A stretch of DNA of 64,000 nucleotides from Streptomyces asoensis (GTDB taxonomy: Bacteria; Actinomycetota; Actinomycetes; Streptomycetales; Streptomycetaceae): assembly GCF_013085465.1 (NCBI RefSeq), contig NZ_CP049838.1, forward strand, positions 744,001 through 808,000, given 5' to 3'. A program made the translations under genes and the position numbers. Under the pieces are notes generated by a model that saw nothing but the letters and a program-made list of their open reading frames with translations, was not told where the DNA came from and ran no database searches. Positions 26,747-35,128 of this stretch are shown in pieces. The first letter of the stretch is position 1; every line of letters starts with the position of its first letter.

Positions 26747-29128
26747 TCACTCGGGCTCCAGCGACTGCTCCGCCCAGATCGTCTTGCCCCGGTCCGTCTG
26801 CCGGCTGCCCCAGCGCTGGGTGAGCTGTGCGACGAGCAGCAGACCGCGCCCGCCCTCGTCGAAGGCGTGGGCGCGGCGCAGGTGGGGGGAGGTGGAACTG
26901 CCGTCGGACACCTCGCAGATGAGGCTGCGGTCGCGGATCAGGCGGAGCCGGATGGGGGGTGCGCCGTAGCGGATGGCGTTGGTGACGAGTTCGCTGACGA
27001 CGAGTTCGGTGACGAAGGCGGCCTCTTCCAGGCCCCACGCGGTCAGTTGCTCGGTCGCCGCCTGGCGGGTGGCGGCGACCCGGGCGGGGTCCGGCTCGAC
27101 GTCCCAGGTGGCGACCTGGTCCGCGCCGAGCGCCCGGGTGCGGGCGAGCAGCAGGGCGACGTCGTCGCTGGGCTCTTCCGGCAGGACCGCCTTGAGCACG
27201 GTGTCGCAGAGGGCGTCGAGCGTGGCGGCGGGCGCGGTCAGGGCGCTGCACAGCTCACCGGTGGCGCGGTCGACGTCGCGGTCGCGGTCCTCGATCAGGC
27301 CGTCGGTGTAGAGGGCGACGACCGCGCCCTCAGGCAGTTCCAGTTCGACCGCCTCGAAGGGCAGCCCGCCGACCCCCAGCGGGGGCCCGGGGGTCATCCG
27401 GACCAGTTGTGCGGTGCCGTCGGGCAGGACGAGGGCGGGGGCCGGGTGCCCGGCGGCGGCGAGGGTGAGGCGGCGGCTGACCGGGTCGTAGACGGCGTAG
27501 AGGCAGGTGGCGCCGAGCTCCGCGACGTCCTCACCGGCGTCGTCGTAGGCCGCGAGGTGGGTGACGAGGTCGTCGAGGTGGGTGAGGAGTTCGTCGGGCG
27601 GCAGATCCACGTCGGCGAGCGTGCGCACGGCCATGCAGAGCCGGCCCATGGTCGCCGTCGACGGGATGCCGTGTCCGACGACGTCGCCGACGACGAGGGC
27701 GACCCTGCTGCCGGAGAGCGGGATGACGTCGAACCAGTCGCCGCCGATGCCGGCCGTGGAGCCGCTGGGCAGATAGCGGTGGGCGACCTCGACGGCCGCC
27801 TGTCCGGGCAGGCCCCGGGGCAGCAGGCTGTGCTGGAGGGCGAGAGCGGTGATGCGTTCACGGGCGAAACGGCGGGCGTTGTCGATGCAGACGGCGGCCC
27901 GGCTGGCGAGTTCCTCGGCGAAGACGGCGTCGTCGGCCTCGTAGTCGTCGGGATGGGCGATACGGACACCGACCAGGACGCCCAGGGTGGTGCCCCGGGC
28001 CCGCAGGGGCACCGCGATCACCGAGTGGACCCCGCTGCGGAAGCGGCGGCCCTCGGGAGCGCGCGCGTTGCGTTCGGCGAGCCAGCTCATGAAATCGGGC
28101 TCGCCCGCCTGGATACGGACGGCACGCCCCTCCCGCAGGGCGCGCGCGGGCGGACTGAAGGGCGGATGGACGTCGGTCCCGCCGAGGCGGACCGCCGCCT
28201 CAGGGGTGCCCTCGTGGGCGGAGCCGTGGGCGACTCGGCGCAGCACGACCTCGCCGTCCGGGACAGGCGGCGGCTCGTCGGCGCCGAGGACCCAGTCCAG
28301 CAGGTCGACGCTGACGAAGTCGGCGAAACGGGGAACCAGGAGATCGACCACCTCCTCGGTGGTGCGCACGATGTCGAGGGTCGTACCGATCGAGGCCGCG
28401 GCCTCGTTCAGCAGGGCCAGCCGCTGGCGGGCCAAGTACTGCTCGGTGCTGTCGAAGGCGGCCAGGGCGACACCGACGACCTCGCCCGACGGCTCCCGCA
28501 CGGGCCACATCTCGGTGGTCCACGCGTGCTCCCGGTTGAGGGAGGGGGCGCCGGTCCAGCTCTCGTAGCGGATCGGACGGCCGGTCTCGGCGACATGGCG
28601 GAGGTGCCAGTTGAAGCCGCGGCTGTGCTCGGCCTCCTGGACGGTGTCCGGGAAGTGGCGGCCGAGCAGGACGTCCTCGGAGACGCCCATCACCTTGCAG
28701 GCGACCTCGTTCAGCCGCAGATAGCGCTGGTGCGGGTCGAAGACGGACATGGACATGGACGCCTGCTGGAAGGCCCGCCCCGCGAGGGTCGGTTCCGGGC
28801 CCGAGGACCGTTCGGCGGTGAGGGCCCAGCCGGCGTGCTCCCCCTCGGGGCCGAGCACCGGGCAGGCGGTGACGGTCAGGGTGACGGGCCGGCCGTCGCG
28901 GTGGCGTACGAGAGTGGGCCGGGTCCACGCCCGCGCCCGCGCCGGAAGCGGCGGGAGCTCCTCGGCGAGCAGGTCGGCCGCGGCCCGGCCCACGACCTCC
29001 TCAGCCGCGTGGCCCGTCAGCAGACGGGCACCCTCGCTCCAGCCCGTCACGATGCCGTGAGCATCGATGACCGCCGCAGCGACGACATGCTCCATATCGT
29101 CCAGAATGGTCCCTTTGTCCCGGCGCAT
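26747..29128 (-). CDS. Multidomain PAS-PAS-GAF-PP2C(SpoIIE)-HATPase regulator
   Basis: 793 residues. Two PAS domains (about 12-115 and 125-235), a GAF domain (about 260-420, ACIDNARRFARER at its end), a SpoIIE-type PP2C phosphatase (about 425-650: AGIGGDWFDVIPL, ALVVGDVVGHG, VALYTDGLIEDR), and a C-terminal HATPase_c anti-sigma-like kinase (about 665-785: ELVVSELVTNAIRYGA, DEGGRGLLLVAQL). Joined phosphatase and kinase modules, as in OsaC, can both activate and silence a SigB-like sigma factor through an anti-anti-sigma protein. No such partner adjoins it. Confidence 0.9.
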   Translation of the reverse strand: MRRDKGTILDDMEHVVAAAVIDAHGIVTGWSEGARLLTGHAAEEVVGRAAADLLAEELPPLPARARAWTRPTLVRHRDGRPVTLTVTACPVLGPEGEHAGWALTAERSSGPEPTLAGRAFQQASMSMSVFDPHQRYLRLNEVACKVMGVSEDVLLGRHFPDTVQEAEHSRGFNWHLRHVAETGRPIRYESWTGAPSLNREHAWTTEMWPVREPSGEVVGVALAAFDSTEQYLARQRLALLNEAAASIGTTLDIVRTTEEVVDLLVPRFADFVSVDLLDWVLGADEPPPVPDGEVVLRRVAHGSAHEGTPEAAVRLGGTDVHPPFSPPARALREGRAVRIQAGEPDFMSWLAERNARAPEGRRFRSGVHSVIAVPLRARGTTLGVLVGVRIAHPDDYEADDAVFAEELASRAAVCIDNARRFARERITALALQHSLLPRGLPGQAAVEVAHRYLPSGSTAGIGGDWFDVIPLSGSRVALVVGDVVGHGIPSTATMGRLCMAVRTLADVDLPPDELLTHLDDLVTHLAAYDDAGEDVAELGATCLYAVYDPVSRRLTLAAAGHPAPALVLPDGTAQLVRMTPGPPLGVGGLPFEAVELELPEGAVVALYTDGLIEDRDRDVDRATGELCSALTAPAATLDALCDTVLKAVLPEEPSDDVALLLARTRALGADQVATWDVEPDPARVAATRQAATEQLTAWGLEEAAFVTELVVSELVTNAIRYGAPPIRLRLIRDRSLICEVSDGSSTSPHLRRAHAFDEGGRGLLLVAQLTQRWGSRQTDRGKTIWAEQSLEPE

Positions 29129-29219
29129 CAACCGCGACGGGCCGACCGGGGCGCACGGCGCTCCCCGGCTGCCCGGACCTCGGGGCCTACCGCCCTCGTC
29201 GCTCGGGCGCCCTCGTCAC

Positions 29220-29687
29220 TCAGGCGCGGTGGGCGCGCAGTGCGTCGAGGGCGCGGTCGGCGTGGGTGTTCATCCGCAGCTCGCTGCGGACGACCTCCAG
29301 GACGGTGCGGTCCTTCGCTATGACGAAGGTGACCCGCTTGGTGGGGGCGAGGGAGAAGCCGCGCTTCACGCCGAACCGTTCCCGCACCGCCCCGTCGGCG
29401 TCGGACAGCAGCGGCATGCCGAGCGAGTGCCGGCCGGCGAACTCCTGCTGGCGGTCGACGGAGTCCCCGCTGATCCCGACGGGCCGGGCGCCCACGGCGG
29501 CGAACTCGGCCGCCAGGTCACGGAAGTGGCAGGCCTCGGCGGTGCAGCCCGCGGTGAGGGCGGCGGGGTAGAAGAAGAGGACCACCGGTCCGTCGGCGAG
29601 CAGATCGGTCAGGCTGCGCACCGTTCCGGTCTCGTCCGGCAGCGCGAAGTCCTCGACGAGGTCGCCGGTCTCCAGGGCCTTGGTCAT
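29220..29687 (-). CDS. Peroxiredoxin, BCP/PrxQ type
   Basis: 155 residues with thioredoxin fold. The peroxidatic Cys48 lies in LTAGCTAEAC and the resolving Cys53 five residues later, the alpha-helix-2 arrangement of BCP/PrxQ. The usual TPGCT is replaced by LTAGCT. It detoxifies hydroperoxides using thioredoxin. GGAGGGA precedes ATG, and the start overlaps the stop of the upstream DoxX-like gene, so the two are co-translated. Confidence 0.9.
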   Translation of the reverse strand: MTKALETGDLVEDFALPDETGTVRSLTDLLADGPVVLFFYPAALTAGCTAEACHFRDLAAEFAAVGARPVGISGDSVDRQQEFAGRHSLGMPLLSDADGAVRERFGVKRGFSLAPTKRVTFVIAKDRTVLEVVRSELRMNTHADRALDALRAHRA

Positions 29688-30082
29688 GACCGTCCCTCCG
29701 TGATCTTCGCGGTGCCGGCGCCGTCGGCGACGCTGCGGGCCCACAATACGAGGGGCACCTGGAAGGGAAGCCGGGCCACGGCGGCGGCCTTGAGCGGGGT
29801 GGGGCGGTGCCGCCAGTCCCACGCCATCTTGACGTTGGCGGGGAAGACGCCGACGAAGAGCCCGGCCGCGGCCAGCGCGGCCGTCCTGCGGGTCCGGGGC
29901 AGGGCCACTCCCGCCGCCAGCGCCAGCTCGGCCACACCGCTGGCGTGCGTCCAGGCCCTGGGCGAGCCCGGGAGGCTGCGCGGGATGATCGCGTCGAACG
30001 GGCGCGGGACGGCGAAGTGGGCTACGCCCATGCCGGCCAGCAGGCCCGCCAGGAGCAGGGGTGAGCGTTCGGACCGGGACAC
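29684..30082 (-). CDS. DoxX-like small membrane protein
   Basis: 132 residues with four predicted membrane helices: LLLAGLLAGMGVAHF, GVAELALAAGVALP, TAALAAAGLFVGVFPANVKMAWD and LPFQVPLVLWA. The GVAHF, GVAEL and PANVKMAWDWR segments fit the DoxX/DUF417-like group. GTG start follows GAGGAGGAACC. Linked to the peroxiredoxin by a four-base overlap. DoxX-type proteins have been tied to thiosulfate and redox stress, which matches the neighbour. Confidence 0.8.
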   Translation of the reverse strand: MSRSERSPLLLAGLLAGMGVAHFAVPRPFDAIIPRSLPGSPRAWTHASGVAELALAAGVALPRTRRTAALAAAGLFVGVFPANVKMAWDWRHRPTPLKAAAVARLPFQVPLVLWARSVADGAGTAKITEGRS

Positions 30083-30234
30083 GGTTCCTCCTCTGAATGA
30101 CCTGGCGCCCGACATTACTGGAGGGTAGGCGGGGGTCCGGAGGCAGGGTCGCGGGGCGGGACCCGGGGGCGGGCCTCCCGCCAACTCGGCCGGGGCGCAG
30201 CGAGGTTGCCGACGGCGAGGGATAGCCTGCCGGG

Positions 30235-30732
30235 ATGACCGTCTATCTGCTGTGGCACATCGGGCACCGGAACGAAGCCGGTGAAGGCGGTGCGACCCTG
30301 CACCTCGACGGGGAGACGGTGCACATCGACGAGGAGGAGGGCGACGACGCCAAGCTGCTCGGCGTGTACTCCACAGCCGAGAAGGCGGCGGAGCGCAGGC
30401 GCCGGGCCCGGCTGCTGCCGGGCTTCGCCGACGAGCCGGACTGTTTCGTCATCGACGAGCACACCCTCGACGAGGACGAGTGGACCGGCGGTTTCGTGCG
30501 CGTCCAGGACAGTTCCAGGACGCGTCCCGGGCCCGCCCGTGGTGCCGGCCGGGGTGTATCCGTACGCCCTGCGGAACACGTCGACGAAGGCGCCGGCGGA
30601 GGACCCGCCGCAGCGGTGGGCGACCGTCGTGACGGGCGTGCCGTCGGCCGGCAGGCGCAGGGCGCGGTAGAGCCGGGGCTGGGCGCGCTCGCGGACTCCA
30701 CGTCCCTGCGGACAGTCCGCTCCCCCTGCTGA
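30235..30732 (+). CDS. DUF7336-like protein with a read-through C-terminal tail
   Basis: 165 residues. Residues 1-90 (MTVYLLWHI, DDAKLLGVYSTAEKA, LPGFADEPDCFVIDEHTLDEDEWTGGFV) match the small DUF7336-type proteins, which normally end soon after the final GFV. Here the frame continues for 75 more residues through sequence antisense to an AraC remnant (30538-30680). The tail is low-complexity and probably results from loss of the natural stop codon. Function unknown. Confidence 0.65.
   Translation: MTVYLLWHIGHRNEAGEGGATLHLDGETVHIDEEEGDDAKLLGVYSTAEKAAERRRRARLLPGFADEPDCFVIDEHTLDEDEWTGGFVRVQDSSRTRPGPARGAGRGVSVRPAEHVDEGAGGGPAAAVGDRRDGRAVGRQAQGAVEPGLGALADSTSLRTVRSPC
30538..30680 (-). pseudogene. 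AraC-family HTH C-terminal remnant
   Basis: On the minus strand one frame reads QPRLYRALRLPADGTPV, then TTVAHRCGGSSAGAF and VDVFRRAYGYTPAG, the last half of an AraC-type DNA-binding domain (second helix-turn-helix). The usual Trp of CGWSS is Gly. The N-terminal sensor and first HTH are gone, no start codon fits, and the frame runs antisense through the DUF7336 gene without a stop. A clear decayed regulator. Confidence 0.7.
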
Positions 30733-30845
30733 TACCGCCGGTGGTGGCCTGGTTCCTGCTGCGCTGGTTGCGCGAGCCGGTCCCCGCCACCGCTCCGTCG
30801 GCCGTGACCGGCTCGCGCGTCCGAGGGTCAGGCACGTCCCGAGGG

Positions 30846-31364
30846 TCAGGCGCGTGGGACCGCGGCCGGCTGCTCGGTCTCCTCCTCGATGGAGTGAGAG
30901 AGGAAGTCGTCGACCATGCGGTGGAAGAGGGTGGCGAGCTGCCCCAGCTCCTCCGGGGACCAGTCGGCCAGCGCCAGCTGCATCCCCCGGGCGCCCGCGT
31001 CCCGGACCCGGCCGACGGCCGCGCGGCCGGCCTCGGTGAGCTGGATCCGCTGGGCCCGGCCGTCGTCGGGGTCGGGGACCCGGGTGACGTATCCGGACTT
31101 CTGGAGCTGCTGCACCGTGCGGGTCACATGGGAGGCCTCCACGCCCAGCCGCTGCGCCAGCTCCCCCGGCCGCAGCGGCTCCGAGTCGGCGACCTGCCGC
31201 AGCAGCGCCACGGCGGCGCGGTCCAGGGGGACGCCGGCCAGTGTCATCAGCCGGTCGTGCTGGCGGGCGCGGGTGCTCAGGTAGGTGATGCGAGTGAGCG
31301 CGCGCTCGATCTCGATCACCTCCGGAGTCGCGACGGAGGGCAACGGGAACGGTTCGGTGGACAT
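30846..31364 (-). CDS. MarR-family regulator (copy 1 of a paralogous pair)
   Basis: 172 residues. Winged-helix core: LTRITYLSTRARQHDRL, VPLDRAAVALLRQVADSEPLRPGELAQRLGVEASHVTRTVQQLQKSGYVTRVPDPDDGRAQRIQLTEAG split over the wing. It closely resembles the MarR gene at 49606 over its full length. Expressed alone, away from the permeases. A 17-base palindromic site at 31386, 22 bases ahead of the start, is the likely autoregulatory operator. Confidence 0.9.
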   Translation of the reverse strand: MSTEPFPLPSVATPEVIEIERALTRITYLSTRARQHDRLMTLAGVPLDRAAVALLRQVADSEPLRPGELAQRLGVEASHVTRTVQQLQKSGYVTRVPDPDDGRAQRIQLTEAGRAAVGRVRDAGARGMQLALADWSPEELGQLATLFHRMVDDFLSHSIEEETEQPAAVPRA

Positions 31365-31385
31365 GCGACCCACTTTACCATCTTG

Positions 31386-31402
31386 TTGCGTAACTCAAGT
31401 AA
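31386..31402. promoter_or_regulatory. MarR operator, TTGCGTAACTCAAGTAA
   Basis: A 17-base site of the form TTGCNTRACTCAAGYAA, near-palindromic around a central C (TTGCTTGA/TCAAGCAA ideal). It recurs three times upstream of the paralogous MarR gene at 49606. Position suggests autorepression. Confidence 0.7.
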
Positions 31403-31510
31403 GTTACTGCGTACGTGTACCGCGCCTACTGCGGAGGGACGACCCGCGTACGCCACCCCTGCCGTATCCGGATGGTACGCGGTCGCCCATACCCGGCGGT
31501 ATGCCCCGGC

Positions 31511-32563
31511 TCATATCCGGCCCGCGCCACGCTCCCCCCTGAGCAGCCACGCCAGGTACGCGCCGCCCGCCACGCCCGTGACCACGCCGACCGGCAGCAG
31601 CGCCGAGCCGGTGAGGCGCTGGGTGGCCAGGTCGGCGGCGGAGACCAGCAGGGCGCCGGTCCACGCGGCGGGCAGGAGGTTGGGCCCCGCGGCGCGCGTG
31701 ACCCGGCGGGCGAGCTGCGGTGCGGCCATCGCCACGAACGGGATCGGTCCGGCCGCGGCGACCGCCATCGCGGTGAGTCCCGTACCGGCGCACAGCAGGA
31801 CGAGCCGGCTGCGTTCCGGGGGCACGCCGAGCGCGGCCGCGGTGTCGTCGCCCATCTCCAGGAGGGTCAGCCGCCGGGCGTACACCAGGACGAGCGGGAC
31901 GAGCGGGACCAGGCCGAGGGCGGCGATACGGACGTCGGTCCAGTCACGGGCGTTGAGCGAGCCGATCATCCAACTCGCCGCCTGCGCGGCCCTGCCGATG
32001 TCGGCGCGCACGTACAGGAAGCTGGTCGCCGAGCCGAGCACGGCGGAGGCGCCGATGCCGACGAGGACGAGCCGGTAGCCGTGCACACCTCGCCGCCAGG
32101 CGAGGAGATAGACGGCCGCGGCGGTGGCGAGGCCGCCGCACACGGCACCGAGCGCCGTCTGCGGTCCGCCCGCGTCGAAGAGGATGATCGCGACGAGCGC
32201 GCCGGCCGAGGCGCCGTTCCCGAAGCCGATGACGTCCGGGCTGCCGAGCGGGTTACGGGTGAGCGACTGGAACACCGCTCCCGCCAGGCCCATCCCGAAG
32301 CCGACCAGCAGGGCCACCAGGGCCCGGGGCAGCCGCAGGTCCGTCACGATGAACCCGGCGCCGGGCGGGCCGCCGCCCGCGAGGGTGTCGAGCACCTCCG
32401 CGGGGGTGAGCCCGTAGCTGCCCGTACCGAGCGCGAGCACCAGCGTGCACGCGGCGAGGAGGGCGAGCACGGCGCAGGTCAGCAGCGTGCGGCGGGCGTA
32501 GCGCAGGGACCAGCGACCGGTGCGCACCACGCCCGCGGTGCCACGGTCTTCGAGCAGGCTCAC
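31511..32563 (-). CDS. FecCD-type ferric-siderophore ABC permease (FepG-like)
   Basis: 350 residues with 9-10 membrane helices. Family motifs are DLRLPRALVALLVGFGMGLAGAVFQSLTRNPLGSPDVIGFGNGAS and GPIPFVAMAAPQLARRV. It pairs with the upstream permease as a heterodimer for uptake of a ferric siderophore. GTG start overlaps the stop of that gene (GTGA). No ABC ATPase follows: the operon ends here, and the next gene is an unrelated MarR regulator. Confidence 0.92.
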   Translation of the reverse strand: MSLLEDRGTAGVVRTGRWSLRYARRTLLTCAVLALLAACTLVLALGTGSYGLTPAEVLDTLAGGGPPGAGFIVTDLRLPRALVALLVGFGMGLAGAVFQSLTRNPLGSPDVIGFGNGASAGALVAIILFDAGGPQTALGAVCGGLATAAAVYLLAWRRGVHGYRLVLVGIGASAVLGSATSFLYVRADIGRAAQAASWMIGSLNARDWTDVRIAALGLVPLVPLVLVYARRLTLLEMGDDTAAALGVPPERSRLVLLCAGTGLTAMAVAAAGPIPFVAMAAPQLARRVTRAAGPNLLPAAWTGALLVSAADLATQRLTGSALLPVGVVTGVAGGAYLAWLLRGERGAGRI

Positions 32564-33585
32564 AGCCGGGTCGCCTTCCGCCGCCGGACCAGGTGGATGA
32601 AGAGCAGGCCGCCGAGGAACGCGGTGACCGTGCCGACCTCGATCTCCGAGGGCGCCGCGACGATCCGGCCGAGCACGTCGGAGCCCAGGAGCAGGACGGG
32701 CGCGTAGAGCGCGCAGTACGGCAGGAGCCACCGCGGGTCGGGGCCGCAGAAGGCCCGGGCCGCGTGCGGGATCATCAGCCCGACGAAGCCGATCGGGCCA
32801 CAGAGGGCGGTCGCGCCGCCGCACAGCAGCGTGATGGCGACGACGGACAGCACGCGGGTGCGGCGCACCCGGGTGCCGAGGGCGCGGGCGTGGTCGTCGC
32901 CCAGGGCGAGGGCGCCCAGCGGGCGGGCCAGGGCGAGCGCGAGGGTGGCTCCGGCGACGAGCAGCGGCAGCACGGTGAGCAGCAGGTCTGCGTCGCGTTT
33001 GGCGAGGGTGCCGACGGCCCAGTACCGCATCTCGTCCAGGGTGCCCAGGTCCCACTGCTGGAGTCCGTTGACGTAGCCGAACAGGGCCGCGTTGACGGCG
33101 GTTCCGGCGAGGGCGAGGCGGACCGGGGTCGCGTACCGGCCGCCGCCGAGGGCCTGGACGGCGGTGGCGGCGAGGGCGGCACCGGCGAGCGCGAACCACA
33201 GGTAGCCGGTGAACGAGGTGATGCCGAGCACGCTGATCGCGGTGACCACGGCGGCCGCGGCACCCGCGTTGACGCCGAGAAGGCCGGGGTCGGCCAGGGG
33301 GTTGCGGGTCAGGGTCTGCATGAGACCGCCGCCGAGACCCAGCGCTGCCCCGACGGCCACGCCGGTCAGCGTGCGCGGCAGCCGCAGGTCCCGCACGATC
33401 GCGTCGTTCTCGGTGCCGGTGGGCGCGAACAGGCCGGACCAGACCTGGTGGAGCGGTATCTGCTGGGTGCCCACGGCCAGCGAGAGGGCGGTCGCCGCGA
33501 GCAGCAGCACCAGGCCCAGCAGCAGTCCCGCGGTGCGGACGGGTGGCCGTTTTCTTCCGGCGCGGGGGTGCGATCCAACGAACAT
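32560..33585 (-). CDS. FecCD-type ferric-siderophore ABC permease (FepD-like)
   Basis: 341 residues with 9-10 membrane helices and the motifs RDLRLPRTLTGVAVGAALGLGGGLMQTLTRNPLADPGLLGVNAGA and GPIGFVGLMIPHAAR. The first gene of the minus-strand uptake operon. Its start codon lies 5 bases from an iron box shared with the divergent biosynthetic operon, so it should be derepressed under iron limitation. The adjacent lipoprotein gene at 35129 likely supplies its substrate-binding partner. Confidence 0.93.
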   Translation of the reverse strand: MFVGSHPRAGRKRPPVRTAGLLLGLVLLLAATALSLAVGTQQIPLHQVWSGLFAPTGTENDAIVRDLRLPRTLTGVAVGAALGLGGGLMQTLTRNPLADPGLLGVNAGAAAAVVTAISVLGITSFTGYLWFALAGAALAATAVQALGGGRYATPVRLALAGTAVNAALFGYVNGLQQWDLGTLDEMRYWAVGTLAKRDADLLLTVLPLLVAGATLALALARPLGALALGDDHARALGTRVRRTRVLSVVAITLLCGGATALCGPIGFVGLMIPHAARAFCGPDPRWLLPYCALYAPVLLLGSDVLGRIVAAPSEIEVGTVTAFLGGLLFIHLVRRRKATRL

Positions 33586-33589
33586 GTGC

Positions 33590-33608
33590 TTAGCTTAGGC
33601 TAACCTAA
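33590..33608. promoter_or_regulatory. Iron box (DmdR1/IdeR operator)
   Basis: TTAGCTTAGGCTAACCTAA matches the actinobacterial 19-base iron-box consensus (TTAGGTTAGGCTMACCTAA) with one or two mismatches and is near-palindromic. It sits between the divergent permease and siderophore operons, allowing Fe-bound DmdR1/IdeR to repress both. Confidence 0.92.
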
Positions 33609-33728
33609 CCAAGGTTGTTGACGATTTTGTCGACCGAGTGCTGTCGTATGCCCAACTGCCCCTGGAAGCAAGCCTGTCGGCCTGATCCGGGGCGAGAAAC
33701 GAGGGGGAGAGATGTCCGGAGGACCCAG

Positions 33729-35072
33729 ATGATCGCGGGCCCACCACCAGCCCTGCACCCCGCCGCCGCACCGGTGTGCACCCACGACTCGGTACGGCCT
33801 GCGCGTGTCACCGGCCCGCGGGTCGCGCGGCTCCTGGAGGACCTCGAGGGCCTGGAACCCGCCGACGCCGTACGGCGGACCGCGCTGACGGCCGCCTTCT
33901 GGAGCGAGGCCGAACGGCTCGGCACCCCGCTCGTCGAGGAGCTCGACGGGTGGCCCGCACACCGGGCGGTGACGTTTCTGTGGCGCGGGCACCGGACCAC
34001 CCGTCAGGTGCTGCTGCACGCCAACCGCATCGTCGACCGCGACCGGCTCGCCGACTCGCTGCTGGAGCACGTGCCCGGCACCGACGTCTGGCACCTCGGG
34101 CTGCGGCTGCGGGCCGACCACCGGGGCTCCTACCGGATGGCGGCCGACGTCTCGGCCAAGGAACCGCCCACGGATCCGGGCCTGTTGCAGCAGCGGCTGC
34201 GGTCGCTGTCCGTGCACGCGGCCGCTGACCCGCTCAACCGACGGCGGGTGCCGACCCGTTGGAACGGGGCGGACGGCTCGGTCTTCGCCCTGCCCGACGC
34301 ACCGCCCCGGCCCTGGGCCGAACGGCCGGGCGGTGGGCCGAAGGGACGGGTGGAACGGCACCGGGTGAGCGCCCCGGCGCTCGGCGGCGACCGCGACACC
34401 TGGGTGTACCTGCCGCCGGGACACGACGGCGGGGACCGGCCTCCGCTGCCCGTCCTGGTGCTGTGCGACGGCGACATGTGGTTCGGCCGGCTCGGCCTCG
34501 GCCACACCCTGGACGCGCTCGTCGCCGACGGAACGCTGCCCCCGCTCGCCGTGCTCGCCCCGGACGCGGTGGACCGGGACACCCGCCGGCGCGAACTGGG
34601 GGCGCGCGAACCGTTCGTGACCTTCCTCGCGGACGAACTGCTGCCCTGGGCGGCGGGTCGCTGGCCGCTCACCACGGACCCGACACGGACCGTCGTCGCG
34701 GGCCAGAGCCTGGGCGCGGTCACGGCGCTGCACGCCGCGTACCGGCGGCCGGAGCGCTTCGGCAACGTCCTCGCCCAGTCCACCTCCCTGTGGTGGCGGC
34801 CCGGTCTGCCGCCGCCCCGGGGCCCCAAACCCCGGGTGTTCGGGGTGCCCTGGCTGGTCTCGCGGTACGCCGCCTCGGGTCCGCGGTCGGTCGCCGTCCA
34901 CCTGGACGTCGGCCTGCACGAGGGCCCGATGGTCGACCACAGCCGCGCCCTGTACCGGGCGCTGCGCCGGGCAGGCCACCGGGTCTCCTACGCCGAGTAC
35001 AACGGCGGCCACGACTACGCCTGTTGGCACGGCGCGCTGGCCGACGGCCTGGCGCGACTGCTCGGCGCCTGA
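33729..35072 (+). CDS. Enterochelin esterase-like protein (Fes type), copy 1
   Basis: 447 residues. N-terminal Fes domain (about 30-190: VTFLWRG, ERVPGTDVWHLGL-like LEHVPGTDVWHLGLRLRADHRGSY, ADPLNRR) and C-terminal esterase-D-like hydrolase (about 215-440) with nucleophile AGQSLGA and catalytic His in GGHDYACWH. Such enzymes hydrolyse the trilactone of ferric enterobactin in the cytoplasm and free the iron. GGAGGA precedes ATG. First gene of the plus-strand operon, directly behind the iron box. Confidence 0.9.
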   Translation: MIAGPPPALHPAAAPVCTHDSVRPARVTGPRVARLLEDLEGLEPADAVRRTALTAAFWSEAERLGTPLVEELDGWPAHRAVTFLWRGHRTTRQVLLHANRIVDRDRLADSLLEHVPGTDVWHLGLRLRADHRGSYRMAADVSAKEPPTDPGLLQQRLRSLSVHAAADPLNRRRVPTRWNGADGSVFALPDAPPRPWAERPGGGPKGRVERHRVSAPALGGDRDTWVYLPPGHDGGDRPPLPVLVLCDGDMWFGRLGLGHTLDALVADGTLPPLAVLAPDAVDRDTRRRELGAREPFVTFLADELLPWAAGRWPLTTDPTRTVVAGQSLGAVTALHAAYRRPERFGNVLAQSTSLWWRPGLPPPRGPKPRVFGVPWLVSRYAASGPRSVAVHLDVGLHEGPMVDHSRALYRALRRAGHRVSYAEYNGGHDYACWHGALADGLARLLGA

Positions 35073-35128
35073 CTCCCTTCCCGCTCCCCTCCCTTCCCGC
35101 TTCCCTCCGTCTTCAAGGAGCTCATCCG

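Noticed and set aside
31404..31510. Remnant of a FepC-like ATPase after the permeases
   Set aside because: None of the minus-strand frames shows Walker or signature motifs; the stretch looks like ordinary intergenic DNA with a MarR operator.
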